This document shows, piece after piece, positions 1 to 7,494 of a DNA stretch of 15,918 bases. Source of the stretch: JANRIC01 sp033765345 (GTDB lineage: Bacteria > Bacteroidota > Bacteroidia > Cytophagales > Microscillaceae). The DNA lies in the NCBI GenBank assembly GCA_033765345.1, contig JANRIC010000011.1, positions 1 through 15,918 on the forward strand, read 5' to 3'. Made by a program: the position numbers and the translations under genes. The notes below the pieces were generated by a model, which was given only the letters and a program-made list of their open reading frames with translations, was not told the DNA's origin and did no database searches. Every line of letters starts with the position of its first letter. The stretch's first letter is position 1.

Positions 1-16
1 TACTGTTGGAACCTAT

Positions 17-145
17 TATACTCAAACCGAAGTGGTTTTCCGAAGTTTTAGCTCTTAAATCATGAATAATCAAGTTAATCAATCAAGAAAACTTGCCCCG
101 CAGGGGTCTTGTGTTTCCTAAATCACTTTAATCTGGGTATAAAAT
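17..145. mobile_element. MITE-like palindromic element, copy 1 (internally deleted)
   Basis: This non-coding element is repeated in the same orientation at 12016-12168. Outside one indel the two copies differ at only 2 of about 123 aligned positions. The ends are imperfect inverted repeats: 17-37 against 121-141 matches at 15 of 21 positions and both ends carry TATA. A CCCC-GCA-GGGG mini-hairpin lies in the right half. Compared with copy 2, this copy lacks 24 net bases just inside the left arm and instead has a second CCGAAG word (40-45). No protein is encoded, so a non-autonomous transposon derivative is inferred; the parent IS family is not identified. Confidence 0.65.
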
Positions 146-242
146 AGATTATCAAGATACTCGATAGTAAATCCAATCAGGAAAATACACGGGATAAATA
201 CAGCATAGTACAGGAAACATCCAGATTCTGCTCAAGCAAAAC

Positions 243-641
243 CTACAAATGCATCGATTCCTGCTCTACGTTAAAAGGAATGGCTACCACTTGGTGTTCG
301 TCTTCGTACAGGATTTTGCCGGGAGTTTCGACCTGAAGGACTTCTACGAGAATATCATTTTCTTCTAATATTTCGCGAATTTCGTCCATTTTATGGATAT
401 GTTCAGAGGCAGATTCCTTAAGCCAGGACATGGGAAGGTTTAAAATATCATTTTCATCCAATGCTTCAAATTCGGGTCTTCTTTTGAGATGCACTTCAAT
501 CCAGCTAAGATTTTGCTCAAGCTTCGTTTTTTGGTTTTCTTCCAAAATACCTTGTTCATTGAGGTAACGAGCAGCATTTAGGAAGCCTTTCTCTTCATCC
601 TCTAGATCGTCTAAAAACAAGGTAATAAATTTAGTATACAT
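243..641 (-). CDS. Acidic hypothetical protein, 132 aa
   Basis: I do not recognise this protein. It is a complete ORF with an ATG start at 641-639 and a TAG stop, and has no signal peptide or membrane segment. It is rich in Glu, Asp and Leu, with a predicted mostly helical N-terminal two-thirds (helix-like runs around residues 10-60 and 75-100). The C-terminal part, around residues 105-125, looks like a short beta-type tail (for example PGKILYEDEHQVVAIPF). It is the last of three minus-strand genes, separated by 173 bp from the lipoprotein gene upstream, and a TAnnTTTG-like box lies about 57 bp before its start, so it may have its own promoter. The compact acidic composition suggests a cytosolic soluble protein. 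No function is proposed. Confidence 0.7.
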   Translation of the reverse strand: MYTKFITLFLDDLEDEEKGFLNAARYLNEQGILEENQKTKLEQNLSWIEVHLKRRPEFEALDENDILNLPMSWLKESASEHIHKMDEIREILEENDILVEVLQVETPGKILYEDEHQVVAIPFNVEQESMHL

Positions 642-697
642 AATAAAATAAGTAAGAAATTACGATGATCGTTTTAAATTTTTGTAAATACCAAATC

Positions 698-705
698 CAA
701 AATTA
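698..705 (-). promoter_or_regulatory. Candidate Bacteroidota -7 box for the 132-aa gene
   Basis: On the minus strand this reads TAATTTTG, an exact match to the TAnnTTTG -7 consensus of Bacteroidota sigma factor promoters. It lies about 57 bp upstream of the ATG at 641. No clear -33 TTG element is visible at the usual distance, so this is a weak call. Confidence 0.3.
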
Positions 706-814
706 GTTTTTGAATATACGGGAATAAATTTTTAAGGGAAGTATTTTTTAAAAAATTTCCTTACCCAGACTTAAAATTAAGCAAAATTTACGGTACTTCC
801 CAGATTTTTTTTCT

Positions 815-1834
815 TTAATCCTGCAATATAGCTTGGATATCTTTCAAATCCTGAGTAGAAAAATCCTCCAAAGCATCTTGATCCAGATGATAAAAACAAA
901 GCTCAAGAGAGTCGTAATCTAGGTTTCCTCGAATCAGGCGGACGGTTTCTTTCAGCTCTTTGATATTGACCCGTTCTTGCCTTAGTTGGTCTCCTTCATA
1001 CAAATAAAGTTCTCCAAAATAATGACTTTTTGTGATCAAAAAATCAGTTTCACTCAAGGAACGAAAATAGACAGACCGAGCTTTCTCTTTTATCTGCGGG
1101 ATCAATGCAATGACCTTTCCACGGCGTTTTAAGACTCCCCAAGAAAACAAAGGAAGTGCTACTTGTAATTTTAAAGGGTATTTAGGGACATTGTTTAAGT
1201 ATTGGGCAGCAGTTTTGAGATTCAGGATAGAGTTTTTTTCATGGGGGTCATTGAGATCACCCATATTATAAACCATCAAAATACCCTGATCAGCCGGGGG
1301 TACGCCTGTATCGAGAGGGTATTTAAATTGATGCAGCCTGACGGTAGTGGTCACCTGTAAATTATGCCTTTTGCGTAGATGATCAATCAGATGGAAATAA
1401 TTGCGACGACTTTGAGAAGACCAGTCGCAATCCAACTGGATTTCCTTAGGAGAAGCCCAGTTAAAAACTTTCCATTTAAGTTGGATTTTACGCATGATTT
1501 GATCTCCAAGGGCTTCTATCTTTTCCGCAGGCAGATGGATCATAGTTCGGTTAGTAATAAAAACCGTTGGGATAAACTCAAGGGGAGGAAACCAAGAGTT
1601 ATTCAGTGTAAGTTCAGAGAGTGGCAAAGCTTTTTTTTCGTGTTCATCCCAATCTACATCAAAAGCCTTTACATATATCTTTTGAGTATTTAATACTTTT
1701 AGGTAATGATTTTCAAGAGAATCTAAGGAAAAACGAGATTGCCAATAATAAAAAACGATATCTACTTTTTTAGGAGGAGAAGATGTGCAACAAAGCAGGA
1801 TGAATATTAAAAGAAATACAAAATATTTACCCAT
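815..1834 (-). CDS. Putative lipoprotein, DUF3142-like (TIM-barrel-type) family
   Basis: This 339-aa protein starts with a short hydrophobic signal (residues 4-14) ending in Leu-Leu-Cys-Cys, so lipidation at Cys15 or Cys16 is likely and the protein is probably anchored in the cell envelope. The central part carries EIQLDCDWS (about residues 131-139), then an alternation of helices and strands with TTTVRLHQFKY, TGVPPADQGILMVYNMGDL and LQVALPLFSWGV. This resembles DUF3142-type proteins, which place an acidic 'IQ(L/I)D(C/F)D' strand in a glycosidase-like (beta/alpha) barrel; that assignment is from recall of the family pattern, not a search. The Asp residues of the DCDW motif could be functional. 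No enzymatic activity is established. It sits 97 bp downstream of the acidic 138-aa gene on the same strand. Its lipobox is atypical because Cys replaces Gly/Ala/Ser at -1. Confidence 0.75.
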   Translation of the reverse strand: MGKYFVFLLIFILLCCTSSPPKKVDIVFYYWQSRFSLDSLENHYLKVLNTQKIYVKAFDVDWDEHEKKALPLSELTLNNSWFPPLEFIPTVFITNRTMIHLPAEKIEALGDQIMRKIQLKWKVFNWASPKEIQLDCDWSSQSRRNYFHLIDHLRKRHNLQVTTTVRLHQFKYPLDTGVPPADQGILMVYNMGDLNDPHEKNSILNLKTAAQYLNNVPKYPLKLQVALPLFSWGVLKRRGKVIALIPQIKEKARSVYFRSLSETDFLITKSHYFGELYLYEGDQLRQERVNIKELKETVRLIRGNLDYDSLELCFYHLDQDALEDFSTQDLKDIQAILQD

Positions 1835-1931
1835 AAATCAAAAGGCTATGGAAAAGCGTGTAAAAAAGTCGGTAGACTTAACACTCCGACCCTTTTGCCT
1901 TGTTCAACTAATCCTAAAAGAAGCTTGATGG

Positions 1932-2348
1932 TTAATACTCGTCATCGTCTTCTGGGTCTTCCTCCTCGTCATAGTCATCGTCATCATAGTCATCGTCATC
2001 ATAATCTTCTTCATAACTTGCCTCCTCTTTGAGTTCATCTAATTCAGGATCGATGCCCGATTCTATTTCGGTTTCTATACCGTCATTATCTACTGGGATT
2101 TTTAGCTCCATGCCAAAATCATCAAAATCTTCATCATCCTCTACAATTTGAATAGCCTCTTCAACTGTCATACGAATCAGATAATAAATTTCATCTGTTT
2201 CAAAAGGGAGTGCAGAGACCATTTTGCCGTGAGCGTTTGTAAATTTTATAAGATTTTCGGAAAATCCATGCGGGTATTCCTGCTTCAGCTTCATCTTTAC
2301 CTCATCAGGAATTTGGTCATAATCTTTTACGATTCTCTTTTTAGTCAT
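1932..2348 (-). CDS. Conserved small protein with Asp/Glu-rich C-terminal tail
   Basis: This is a 138-aa protein with a folded N-terminal half (residues 1-80) and a disordered, very acidic C-terminal half. The N-terminus (KRIVKDYDQIPDEVK, then YPHGFSENLIKFTNAHGK and SALPFETDEIYYLIRMT) resembles a small conserved Bacteroidota protein of unknown function; I recall the pattern but have no function for it. The last roughly 30 residues are almost only Asp, Glu and Tyr, including repeated DDDDY blocks encoded by near-identical 'gtcatcatc' units on the plus strand. That tract may vary in length by slippage. There is no signal peptide or membrane segment. It is the first of the three minus-strand genes and faces the divergent spacer. 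The acidic tail could mimic nucleic acid or hold a basic partner, but this is speculation. Confidence 0.78.
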   Translation of the reverse strand: MTKKRIVKDYDQIPDEVKMKLKQEYPHGFSENLIKFTNAHGKMVSALPFETDEIYYLIRMTVEEAIQIVEDDEDFDDFGMELKIPVDNDGIETEIESGIDPELDELKEEASYEEDYDDDDYDDDDYDEEEDPEDDDEY

Positions 2349-2736
2349 ACCTATACGAAGAAGTTTTAATTATTAGAGAAATAATGGAAAAACTTACTGG
2401 AATCAAATATTAAGTTTAAAATTTGTCCTTAGAATTACTGCAATTATAACAATATTTTGATTATAAAATAATACCCTCTATAATATATCAAATGCAAAAA
2501 TTTTAATTTACAAAAACCCTTCAAATAATCAGCCCAAGTAGTGCTGGGATATGCAGTTAGTTACCTAAAAACAAGGCATAAAGTTTCTAATTTTTATATA
2601 AATCATCCAAAAAGGATGTATTATTCCGGCAAAATTTTAGTAAAGAATGAATTTTTGCTTACCTTACCTATACCAAATGGCTTTTAAAAAATAAATGACC
2701 CCAATTAATACATTATAATCCAGGCAAAGAATCGGG

Positions 2737-2773
2737 AAGCTTACAGCATAAGTTTAGATTCTGCTGTAAGTTT
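2737..2773. promoter_or_regulatory. 12-bp inverted repeat upstream of the Gcr-like gene
   Basis: The left arm AAGCTTACAGCA (2737-2748) and right arm TGCTGTAAGTTT (2762-2773) pair at 11 of 12 positions, with a G-T wobble for the other, around a 13-base centre. There is no T-run after it, so a terminator is unlikely. It overlaps a candidate -7 box, which suits an operator, but an mRNA leader hairpin is also possible. Confidence 0.4.
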
Positions 2774-2774
2774 G
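2767..2774 (+). promoter_or_regulatory. Candidate -7 box for the Gcr-like gene / lacI
   Basis: TAAGTTTG is an exact match to the Bacteroidota TAnnTTTG -7 consensus, 70 bp before the ATG at 2844. It lies in the right arm of the inverted repeat at 2737-2773. A matching -33 element is not obvious, so confidence is limited. Confidence 0.33.
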
Positions 2775-2843
2775 CAGAATGCTTTGGCAATAGTAGAAAT
2801 CTTATTTAATGTTTTGTTATTTCCTCAAACCAACTGAGACCTC

Positions 2844-4865
2844 ATGAAGAATATTTTAGAGCAGATAGCCCAAAAACCAACAGAAGATATAGATTGCCTG
2901 ATTGCGCTGATCCGCAAAATCAGACCTCGCTCTCCTAAAAAAGTAGAGTACGCTATTTCTCAAATAGAAAATTTAATCGCACTGCTCCATATCTATCCTC
3001 CTCTGAGAGAAAGTTTATTAAAATACTGGACAGAAATCTGCCGATCGAGAAGTAGCCTTAGATTGCTGACTGATTTAGGAATATTTTCTAATTTGGGTTT
3101 TTTTACAGAAACCAATAAAAAATTAGTACAAAAATTTCTTCCTGAAATTCACCCTGAAAACACTTTTATTTATTTACTTGATCAAGTTTTTTATAAAAAA
3201 AATGATTATCAATGGGTCAATTCCGTCCCGGATGATGTGTGGATCAGGCTCTTAAAAGTGCTTGAAATTCGCCCAATATGTAGCCTTCAAAGAGATGAAA
3301 TCATCCTCGAGCAAATCCTAAACGCTTTGTTGATCATTTCTTTGCGCATGACTACCATCGGAATAGACCCTGAAATAGTAGATCGCCTCCCAGAACTTGA
3401 AAAGTTTGGCTCACCCTTTCTAGCACAAAATATAGAAGTAGATGATTTTATCAAATTTTTTAAGGATGATCCGAAGTTTGATCGCTCCATACATAATACT
3501 GACTACAAACAAATCTTGGTGATTCTCAGCCAATGTGAATCCTATATTGACATTATCCGCAAAAACCGTAATCAGTATGGTATTACCCTCAACATCACGT
3601 ACATTTTATTACGTTTATCACAGAATATCAAGAGAATGAAGCTGCTCTTGGTTTTACTCCTGGAAGACAAAGCTGCTCCTGCTTATCAAAATGAAGTCAG
3701 TCTACTGAAAGAAATCGTCAAACTTAACAACAAAAAAAACAGCGTTACAGAACACATCGCCAATAATATCAGCCTGCTGGCTTTTCAAATCACAGAACAT
3801 ACCGGCAAAACCGGCGAACATTACATCACATCTACCCGCAAAGAATATTTTAAAATGCTTAAATCAGCCTCTTGGGGCGGTTTTATCGTAGCTTTTTTAT
3901 GTATCTTCAAGACCTTGCTCTATTACTTTAAGTTTCCTCCCTTCGGGCAGGCATTTATGTATAGTATGAACTATTCATTTGGTTTTATGACGATCTACGT
4001 GACTGGTTCTACCCTGGCTACCAAACAACCCGCTATGACGGCCACCACCATAGCCCAATCGCTTGATGCCAAACATACCCAAGACCCCGGGTATGCAGAT
4101 AATTTTGCCAAGCTGATCGCTAAGGTTTCCCGCTCACAATTGGTTGCTTTTCTAGGAAATGTATTGGTAGTGTTTCCGGTCGCTTTTATTCTTGCCTGGA
4201 ATTATTTTTTGTTCGCTGGCACACATATCGCAGATCCTCATAAAGCACGGATTCTCCTGGATGAGCTGCATCCTACCCAAAGTTATGCCTTATTTCACGC
4301 AGGGATTGCAGGTATTTATCTGTTCTTGGCCGGACTCATCGCAGGGTATTATGATAATAAAAGCATTTCACACAAAATACCCCAACGAATTAAAGCTCAT
4401 CCTTTTCTTAAGCGCATTCTCCCAAAAGCTTGGGTAAATAATCTGGCTGGGTATCTGGAACATAACCTGGGAAATTTAGCCGGGAATTTCTACTTTGGGA
4501 TTTTTCTAGGCTCTACGGGTATTTTGGGCATAATTCTCGGATTGCCAATAGACATTCGGCACATTACTTTTGCTGCCGGAAATCTTGGACTGGCTTTGGC
4601 AGGTTTGGATAATGAAGTAAGCTGGCGAACTATCTGGGTTTCCTGGTTAGGCATCGCCGGAATTGGTTTTATGAACTTTATCGTCAGCTTCAGTTTATCT
4701 ATCACCGTAGCTATCCAATCAAGAAGGGTAAAATTCAAAGAAACTAAAAAATTATTCCGGGGATTAAGGAAACTGATTTTTAAAAAACCGCTCCAGTTTG
4801 TATTTCCACCTCGTAAAAAACCCATGTCATCAGAGACCAATCCGGAAACTGAAATTCAGAATTGA
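2844..4865 (+). CDS. Gcr-like 'site-specific recombinase' family membrane protein
   Basis: This 673-aa protein matches in layout the SpecificRecomb family (PF10136, typified by Neisseria Gcr), usually annotated as a site-specific recombinase although the sequence is that of a polytopic membrane protein. Residues 1-340 are a soluble, mostly helical domain. Membrane segments follow at roughly 342-362, 370-393, 432-457, 480-503, 549-571, 575-590 and 596-624. The stretches HAGIAGIYLFLAGLIAGYYD, LEHNLGNLAGNFYFGIFLGS and LPIDIRHITFAAGNLGLAL are the regions I take as family hallmarks. The C-terminus is short and basic. No recombinase catalytic motif (Tyr or Ser type) is seen, so the recombinase name should not be taken as function. 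The stop lies 11 bp before the LacI-family start, suggesting co-transcription with the regulator. Confidence 0.8.
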   Translation: MKNILEQIAQKPTEDIDCLIALIRKIRPRSPKKVEYAISQIENLIALLHIYPPLRESLLKYWTEICRSRSSLRLLTDLGIFSNLGFFTETNKKLVQKFLPEIHPENTFIYLLDQVFYKKNDYQWVNSVPDDVWIRLLKVLEIRPICSLQRDEIILEQILNALLIISLRMTTIGIDPEIVDRLPELEKFGSPFLAQNIEVDDFIKFFKDDPKFDRSIHNTDYKQILVILSQCESYIDIIRKNRNQYGITLNITYILLRLSQNIKRMKLLLVLLLEDKAAPAYQNEVSLLKEIVKLNNKKNSVTEHIANNISLLAFQITEHTGKTGEHYITSTRKEYFKMLKSASWGGFIVAFLCIFKTLLYYFKFPPFGQAFMYSMNYSFGFMTIYVTGSTLATKQPAMTATTIAQSLDAKHTQDPGYADNFAKLIAKVSRSQLVAFLGNVLVVFPVAFILAWNYFLFAGTHIADPHKARILLDELHPTQSYALFHAGIAGIYLFLAGLIAGYYDNKSISHKIPQRIKAHPFLKRILPKAWVNNLAGYLEHNLGNLAGNFYFGIFLGSTGILGIILGLPIDIRHITFAAGNLGLALAGLDNEVSWRTIWVSWLGIAGIGFMNFIVSFSLSITVAIQSRRVKFKETKKLFRGLRKLIFKKPLQFVFPPRKKPMSSETNPETEIQN

Positions 4866-4876
4866 ATCAAATCTTT

Positions 4877-5893
4877 ATGCAAGGAGAACAATACACTTTA
4901 AAGGATTTGGCCAAGGCTTTGAATCTATCCGTCTCTACAGTATCCAGGGCACTCCGCAACCATCCGGATGTCAATGAAATTACTCGTAAAAAAGTACAAG
5001 AATTTGCCGAAGCCGTGGAATTTCAAAAAAACCCGCTTGCTCTAAGCCTTCTCAAACACAGAACCAATGCAATCGGCGTGATTGTACCCGAAATTGCCAA
5101 TTATTTTTTTTCGCAAGTCATCTATGGCATTCAAAAAGTAGCCTATCAATCTGGGTACAATGTACTTATTTGTGTATCCGAAGAATCTATGGAAAAAGAA
5201 GTAGCCATTACCCGACACCTAGTGAATAGCCGTGTAGACGGCTTGTTGGTGGCTATTTCGGCAGAAACTCACCAATACGATCACTTTAACTTTGTACACC
5301 GTAAAGACATCCCTCTGATCTTGATGGATAGAATTACCGATCAAGTTCCTGCCAGTACCATTAGTACCAATAACTATGAAGCCTCTTTTGAAGCCGTAGA
5401 ATACCTCATCCAAACGGGTTGCAGACGAATCGCCCATATTGCAGGGCCAAAATTACTCTCTGTCACCAACCAACGCCTACAGGGTTATCTGGATGCCTTG
5501 CGTAAACATCATCTAAGCCCAGAAAAAAATTGGATTCAATACGGCGGTTTTAGCCAGGAAGACGGCATCAACTGTACCCGTATTCTTTGGGAGTCTACAC
5601 CCCGACCGGATGCAATTTTTGCAATCAACGACCGAGCAGCCATCGGTGCTATGCGATTCCTCAAGGAAAAGAAAATCCTCATCCCCCAGGAAATATCTGT
5701 TATCGGCTTCAACAACAATCCTATGGGTGAGATCATTGAGCCTGCCCTCAGTACTGTCGCACAGCCTCAATTTGAAATGGGTGAACTAGCTGCCAAACTC
5801 CTGATTGAGCAAATACACCAACAAGCCAAAGGATATACCCTCCAACATCTTTCTCTGCCTTCTCAACTTACCATCCGAAAATCTACTTTCTGA
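4877..5893 (+). CDS. LacI-family transcriptional regulator of hexuronate genes (putative)
   Basis: This 338-aa regulator has an N-terminal helix-turn-helix (residues 7-26; TLKDLAKALNLSVSTVSRAL) with the LacI hinge helix region after it, and a periplasmic-binding-protein-like effector domain (AIGVIVPEIANYFFSQVIYG, then VDGLLVAIS, then SVIGFNNNPMGEII near the C-terminus). The length is normal for the family. The ATG at 4877 gives the usual short N-terminus; a TTG at 4862, in frame and overlapping the preceding stop, is the alternative. It directly precedes the uronate operon, so it probably senses an intermediate of that pathway and represses it in the intermediate's absence; this is inferred from position and from LacI-type KdgR precedents. 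A 28-bp palindrome between it and uxaB is a candidate operator or terminator. Confidence 0.88.
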   Translation: MQGEQYTLKDLAKALNLSVSTVSRALRNHPDVNEITRKKVQEFAEAVEFQKNPLALSLLKHRTNAIGVIVPEIANYFFSQVIYGIQKVAYQSGYNVLICVSEESMEKEVAITRHLVNSRVDGLLVAISAETHQYDHFNFVHRKDIPLILMDRITDQVPASTISTNNYEASFEAVEYLIQTGCRRIAHIAGPKLLSVTNQRLQGYLDALRKHHLSPEKNWIQYGGFSQEDGINCTRILWESTPRPDAIFAINDRAAIGAMRFLKEKKILIPQEISVIGFNNNPMGEIIEPALSTVAQPQFEMGELAAKLLIEQIHQQAKGYTLQHLSLPSQLTIRKSTF

Positions 5894-5912
5894 CTCCCAA
5901 CTCCCGACTCCC
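5892..5912 (+). repeat. Three 7-bp tandem units at the lacI stop codon
   Basis: GACTCCC, AACTCCC and GACTCCC lie head to tail and begin inside the TGA stop. It is a short non-coding low-complexity tract; no role is evident. Confidence 0.6.
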
Positions 5913-5924
5913 AAATAATATTTT

Positions 5925-5952
5925 TTGCAAAGCTTTCCGGTAAGCTTTGCAA
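5925..5952. terminator. 28-bp palindrome: lacI terminator or operator
   Basis: The arms TTGCAAAGCTT (5925-5935) and AAGCTTTGCAA (5942-5952) pair perfectly around TCCGGT, and the whole 28-mer is symmetric about the central CCGG except for one mismatched pair. As RNA this is an 11-bp stem with a six-base loop followed by TGATTTTTCT, a mediocre T-tract, which fits an intrinsic terminator after lacI. A CCGG-centred palindrome also fits a LacI-family operator. The half-site TTGCAAAG recurs at 5991-5998, near the likely start of the uxaB transcript. The two roles are not exclusive. Confidence 0.6.
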
Positions 5953-5978
5953 TGATTTTTCTCTTGAAAATACAAAAT

Positions 5979-5987
5979 TATCTTTTG
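5979..5987 (+). promoter_or_regulatory. Weak -7-like box before uxaB
   Basis: TATCTTTTG differs from TAnnTTTG by one extra T. It lies about 41 bp before the uxaB start and just downstream of the CCGG-centred palindrome, the right place for a promoter controlled by that palindrome. No -33 element is clear. Confidence 0.25.
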
Positions 5988-6027
5988 ATATTGCAAAGAA
6001 AATATAAACCCCTGTAAATCAAGAAAA

Positions 6028-7494
6028 GTGGAACGATTAACAGATCAATTTTTATCTCAAAGAATTTATTATCCTGAAAAGATTCTTCAATTTGGTACAG
6101 GCGTGCTCTTGCGTGGCTTGATCGATTATTTTGTACATCAAGCCAATACGCAGGGTATTTTTCAGGGAAGTATTGTGGTGGTAAAATCTACTCCCGGCTC
6201 AGTAGATGATTTTCAGCAGCAAAATAATTTATTTACCCATCTACTCAAAGGCATTCAGGATGGCGAACTGAAAGAGGAAACCATCCTTAATACAAGTATT
6301 AACCGGGTATTGACTGCTGCCGAAGATTGGGCAGCAATTTTAGCCACAGCACAAAGCCCCGACCTGGAAATTATCATTTCCAACACCACCGAAGTCGGTA
6401 TTCAATACGTAGAAGAAGCTGTTTTAGAAGGTATACCCGAAAGCTTTCCGGCAAAACTCATTGCTTGGTTATACAAACGTTATCAGCATTTTGCAGGGGA
6501 TTATGCAAAAGGTGTGGTGATCATTCCCACCGAATTATTGGTAGATAATGGCGATAAGCTCAAAGAAATCGTTCTGCGACTAGCGGATTTTCACGCTCTT
6601 GATCCTGCTTTTATGCAATGGATTCAAGAAGCTAATTATTTTTGTAACTCCCTCGTAGACAGGATTGTGCCTGGTACTCCAAAACCTGAGAAACTCACCG
6701 CCCTGTGGGAAGAACTAGGCTACAAAGATGAATTACTGATCTCCTCAGAGTTATATGCCCTTTGGGCAATCCAGGTAAATGATTTCGCCCAATCTAAACT
6801 TAGCTTTGCATCTGCTCACCCCGGAGTAATCCTAGATCAGAATATCGCCGATTATCGCGAAAGAAAACTCAGAATTCTCAATGGCACCCATACCCTCACG
6901 GTTTGCCTGGCTTATTTGTCAGGGCTTCATACAGTCTATGAAGCCATGCAAGACCCGACTATCGCACAATTTGTAGCAGATTTGGCTTTATCCGAAATCT
7001 GCCCTGTAGTGCCTGTCAGCGATCCAAGTACCACAGAACCCTTTGCCCGTGAGGTGCTGGATCGCTTCCGAAATCCTAGTATTCGACATTACCTCCTGGA
7101 TATTACGTTGCAAAGCACCACCAAAATGAGGATGCGTAATGTGCCCAATATCCTGCGATATTTTGAAAAATTCGGGCAAGTGCCTGAGCGTATGGCACAA
7201 GGAATGGCCGCCTATTTACTCTTTGAAAAATCAGTGAAAGTGGAAAATAATCACTATTTTGGACAAAGAGGTACAGAATTTTATGTCATTCGGGATGATT
7301 TTGCCTCTTATTTTTATGAAAAATGGCAAAGTTTGCAAGTATTCTCGCCAGAGAATATTCAAAGCTGGGTAGGTGATATTTTGGCAAATGTACAGCTTTG
7401 GGGAGAAAACCTCAGTCAATTGCCCGGATTTGGCGAACGAATCGGATATTATCTGCATCAATTTATACATCAAGGAATCCCAAAAAACTTATGA
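6028..7494 (+). CDS. uxaB: Tagaturonate reductase-type hexuronate oxidoreductase
   Basis: This 488-aa enzyme of the mannitol dehydrogenase/polyol dehydrogenase family reduces a keto-uronate with NADH in the cytosol; UxaB converts tagaturonate to altronate. The N-terminal nucleotide-binding loop FGTGVLLRG is at about residues 22-30. SNTTEVGIQY, the FCNSLVDRIVPG stretch and KLRILNGTH (280-288, with the family's conserved Lys and Asn-Gly-x-His) follow in the expected order. Length and motifs fit UxaB better than UxuB. The start is GTG at 6028: an in-frame TGA lies at 5986-5988, no ATG lies between, and the distance to the Gly-rich loop equals that of E. coli UxaB. It overlaps uxuA by 4 nt. No altronate dehydratase is nearby while mannonate dehydratase is, so its true substrate might be fructuronate. 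Confidence 0.9.
   Translation: MERLTDQFLSQRIYYPEKILQFGTGVLLRGLIDYFVHQANTQGIFQGSIVVVKSTPGSVDDFQQQNNLFTHLLKGIQDGELKEETILNTSINRVLTAAEDWAAILATAQSPDLEIIISNTTEVGIQYVEEAVLEGIPESFPAKLIAWLYKRYQHFAGDYAKGVVIIPTELLVDNGDKLKEIVLRLADFHALDPAFMQWIQEANYFCNSLVDRIVPGTPKPEKLTALWEELGYKDELLISSELYALWAIQVNDFAQSKLSFASAHPGVILDQNIADYRERKLRILNGTHTLTVCLAYLSGLHTVYEAMQDPTIAQFVADLALSEICPVVPVSDPSTTEPFAREVLDRFRNPSIRHYLLDITLQSTTKMRMRNVPNILRYFEKFGQVPERMAQGMAAYLLFEKSVKVENNHYFGQRGTEFYVIRDDFASYFYEKWQSLQVFSPENIQSWVGDILANVQLWGENLSQLPGFGERIGYYLHQFIHQGIPKNL

Larger units (their letters stand above)
2349..2843. other. 495-bp divergent intergenic region
   Basis: This A+T-rich spacer separates the minus-strand trio from the plus-strand membrane protein and regulator genes. 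I see no convincing ORF or RNA gene. It holds a small hairpin (CATCC, A5, GGATG at 2604-2618) and a stronger 12-bp inverted repeat at 2737-2773 that overlaps a candidate promoter box. It must contain the promoters for both directions, but none is clear for the minus-strand gene. Confidence 0.6.

Noticed and set aside
157..172. 14-base match TACTCGATAGTAAA also found in dctP near 13212
   Set aside because: A single short exact match with no extended similarity; likely coincidence.
125..234. Minus-strand open stretch of about 35 hydrophobic residues ending inside the MITE copy 1
   Set aside because: It could be the tail of a lost membrane protein, but it lacks a start, is very short and A/T-rich sequence often reads as hydrophobic.
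736..801. Inverted pair GGGAAGTA / TACTTCCC after the lipoprotein gene
   Set aside because: The arms are 8 bp with a 50-base loop, too weak to call a terminator.
2604..2618. Hairpin CATCC-A5-GGATG as a terminator
   Set aside because: Only a 5-bp stem with no T-run, and it lies in a divergent spacer where no transcript needs to end.
7398..7490. N-terminal extension of uxuA
   Set aside because: It lies within uxaB, lacks family similarity, and the ATG at 7491 gives the normal start and an ATGA overlap.
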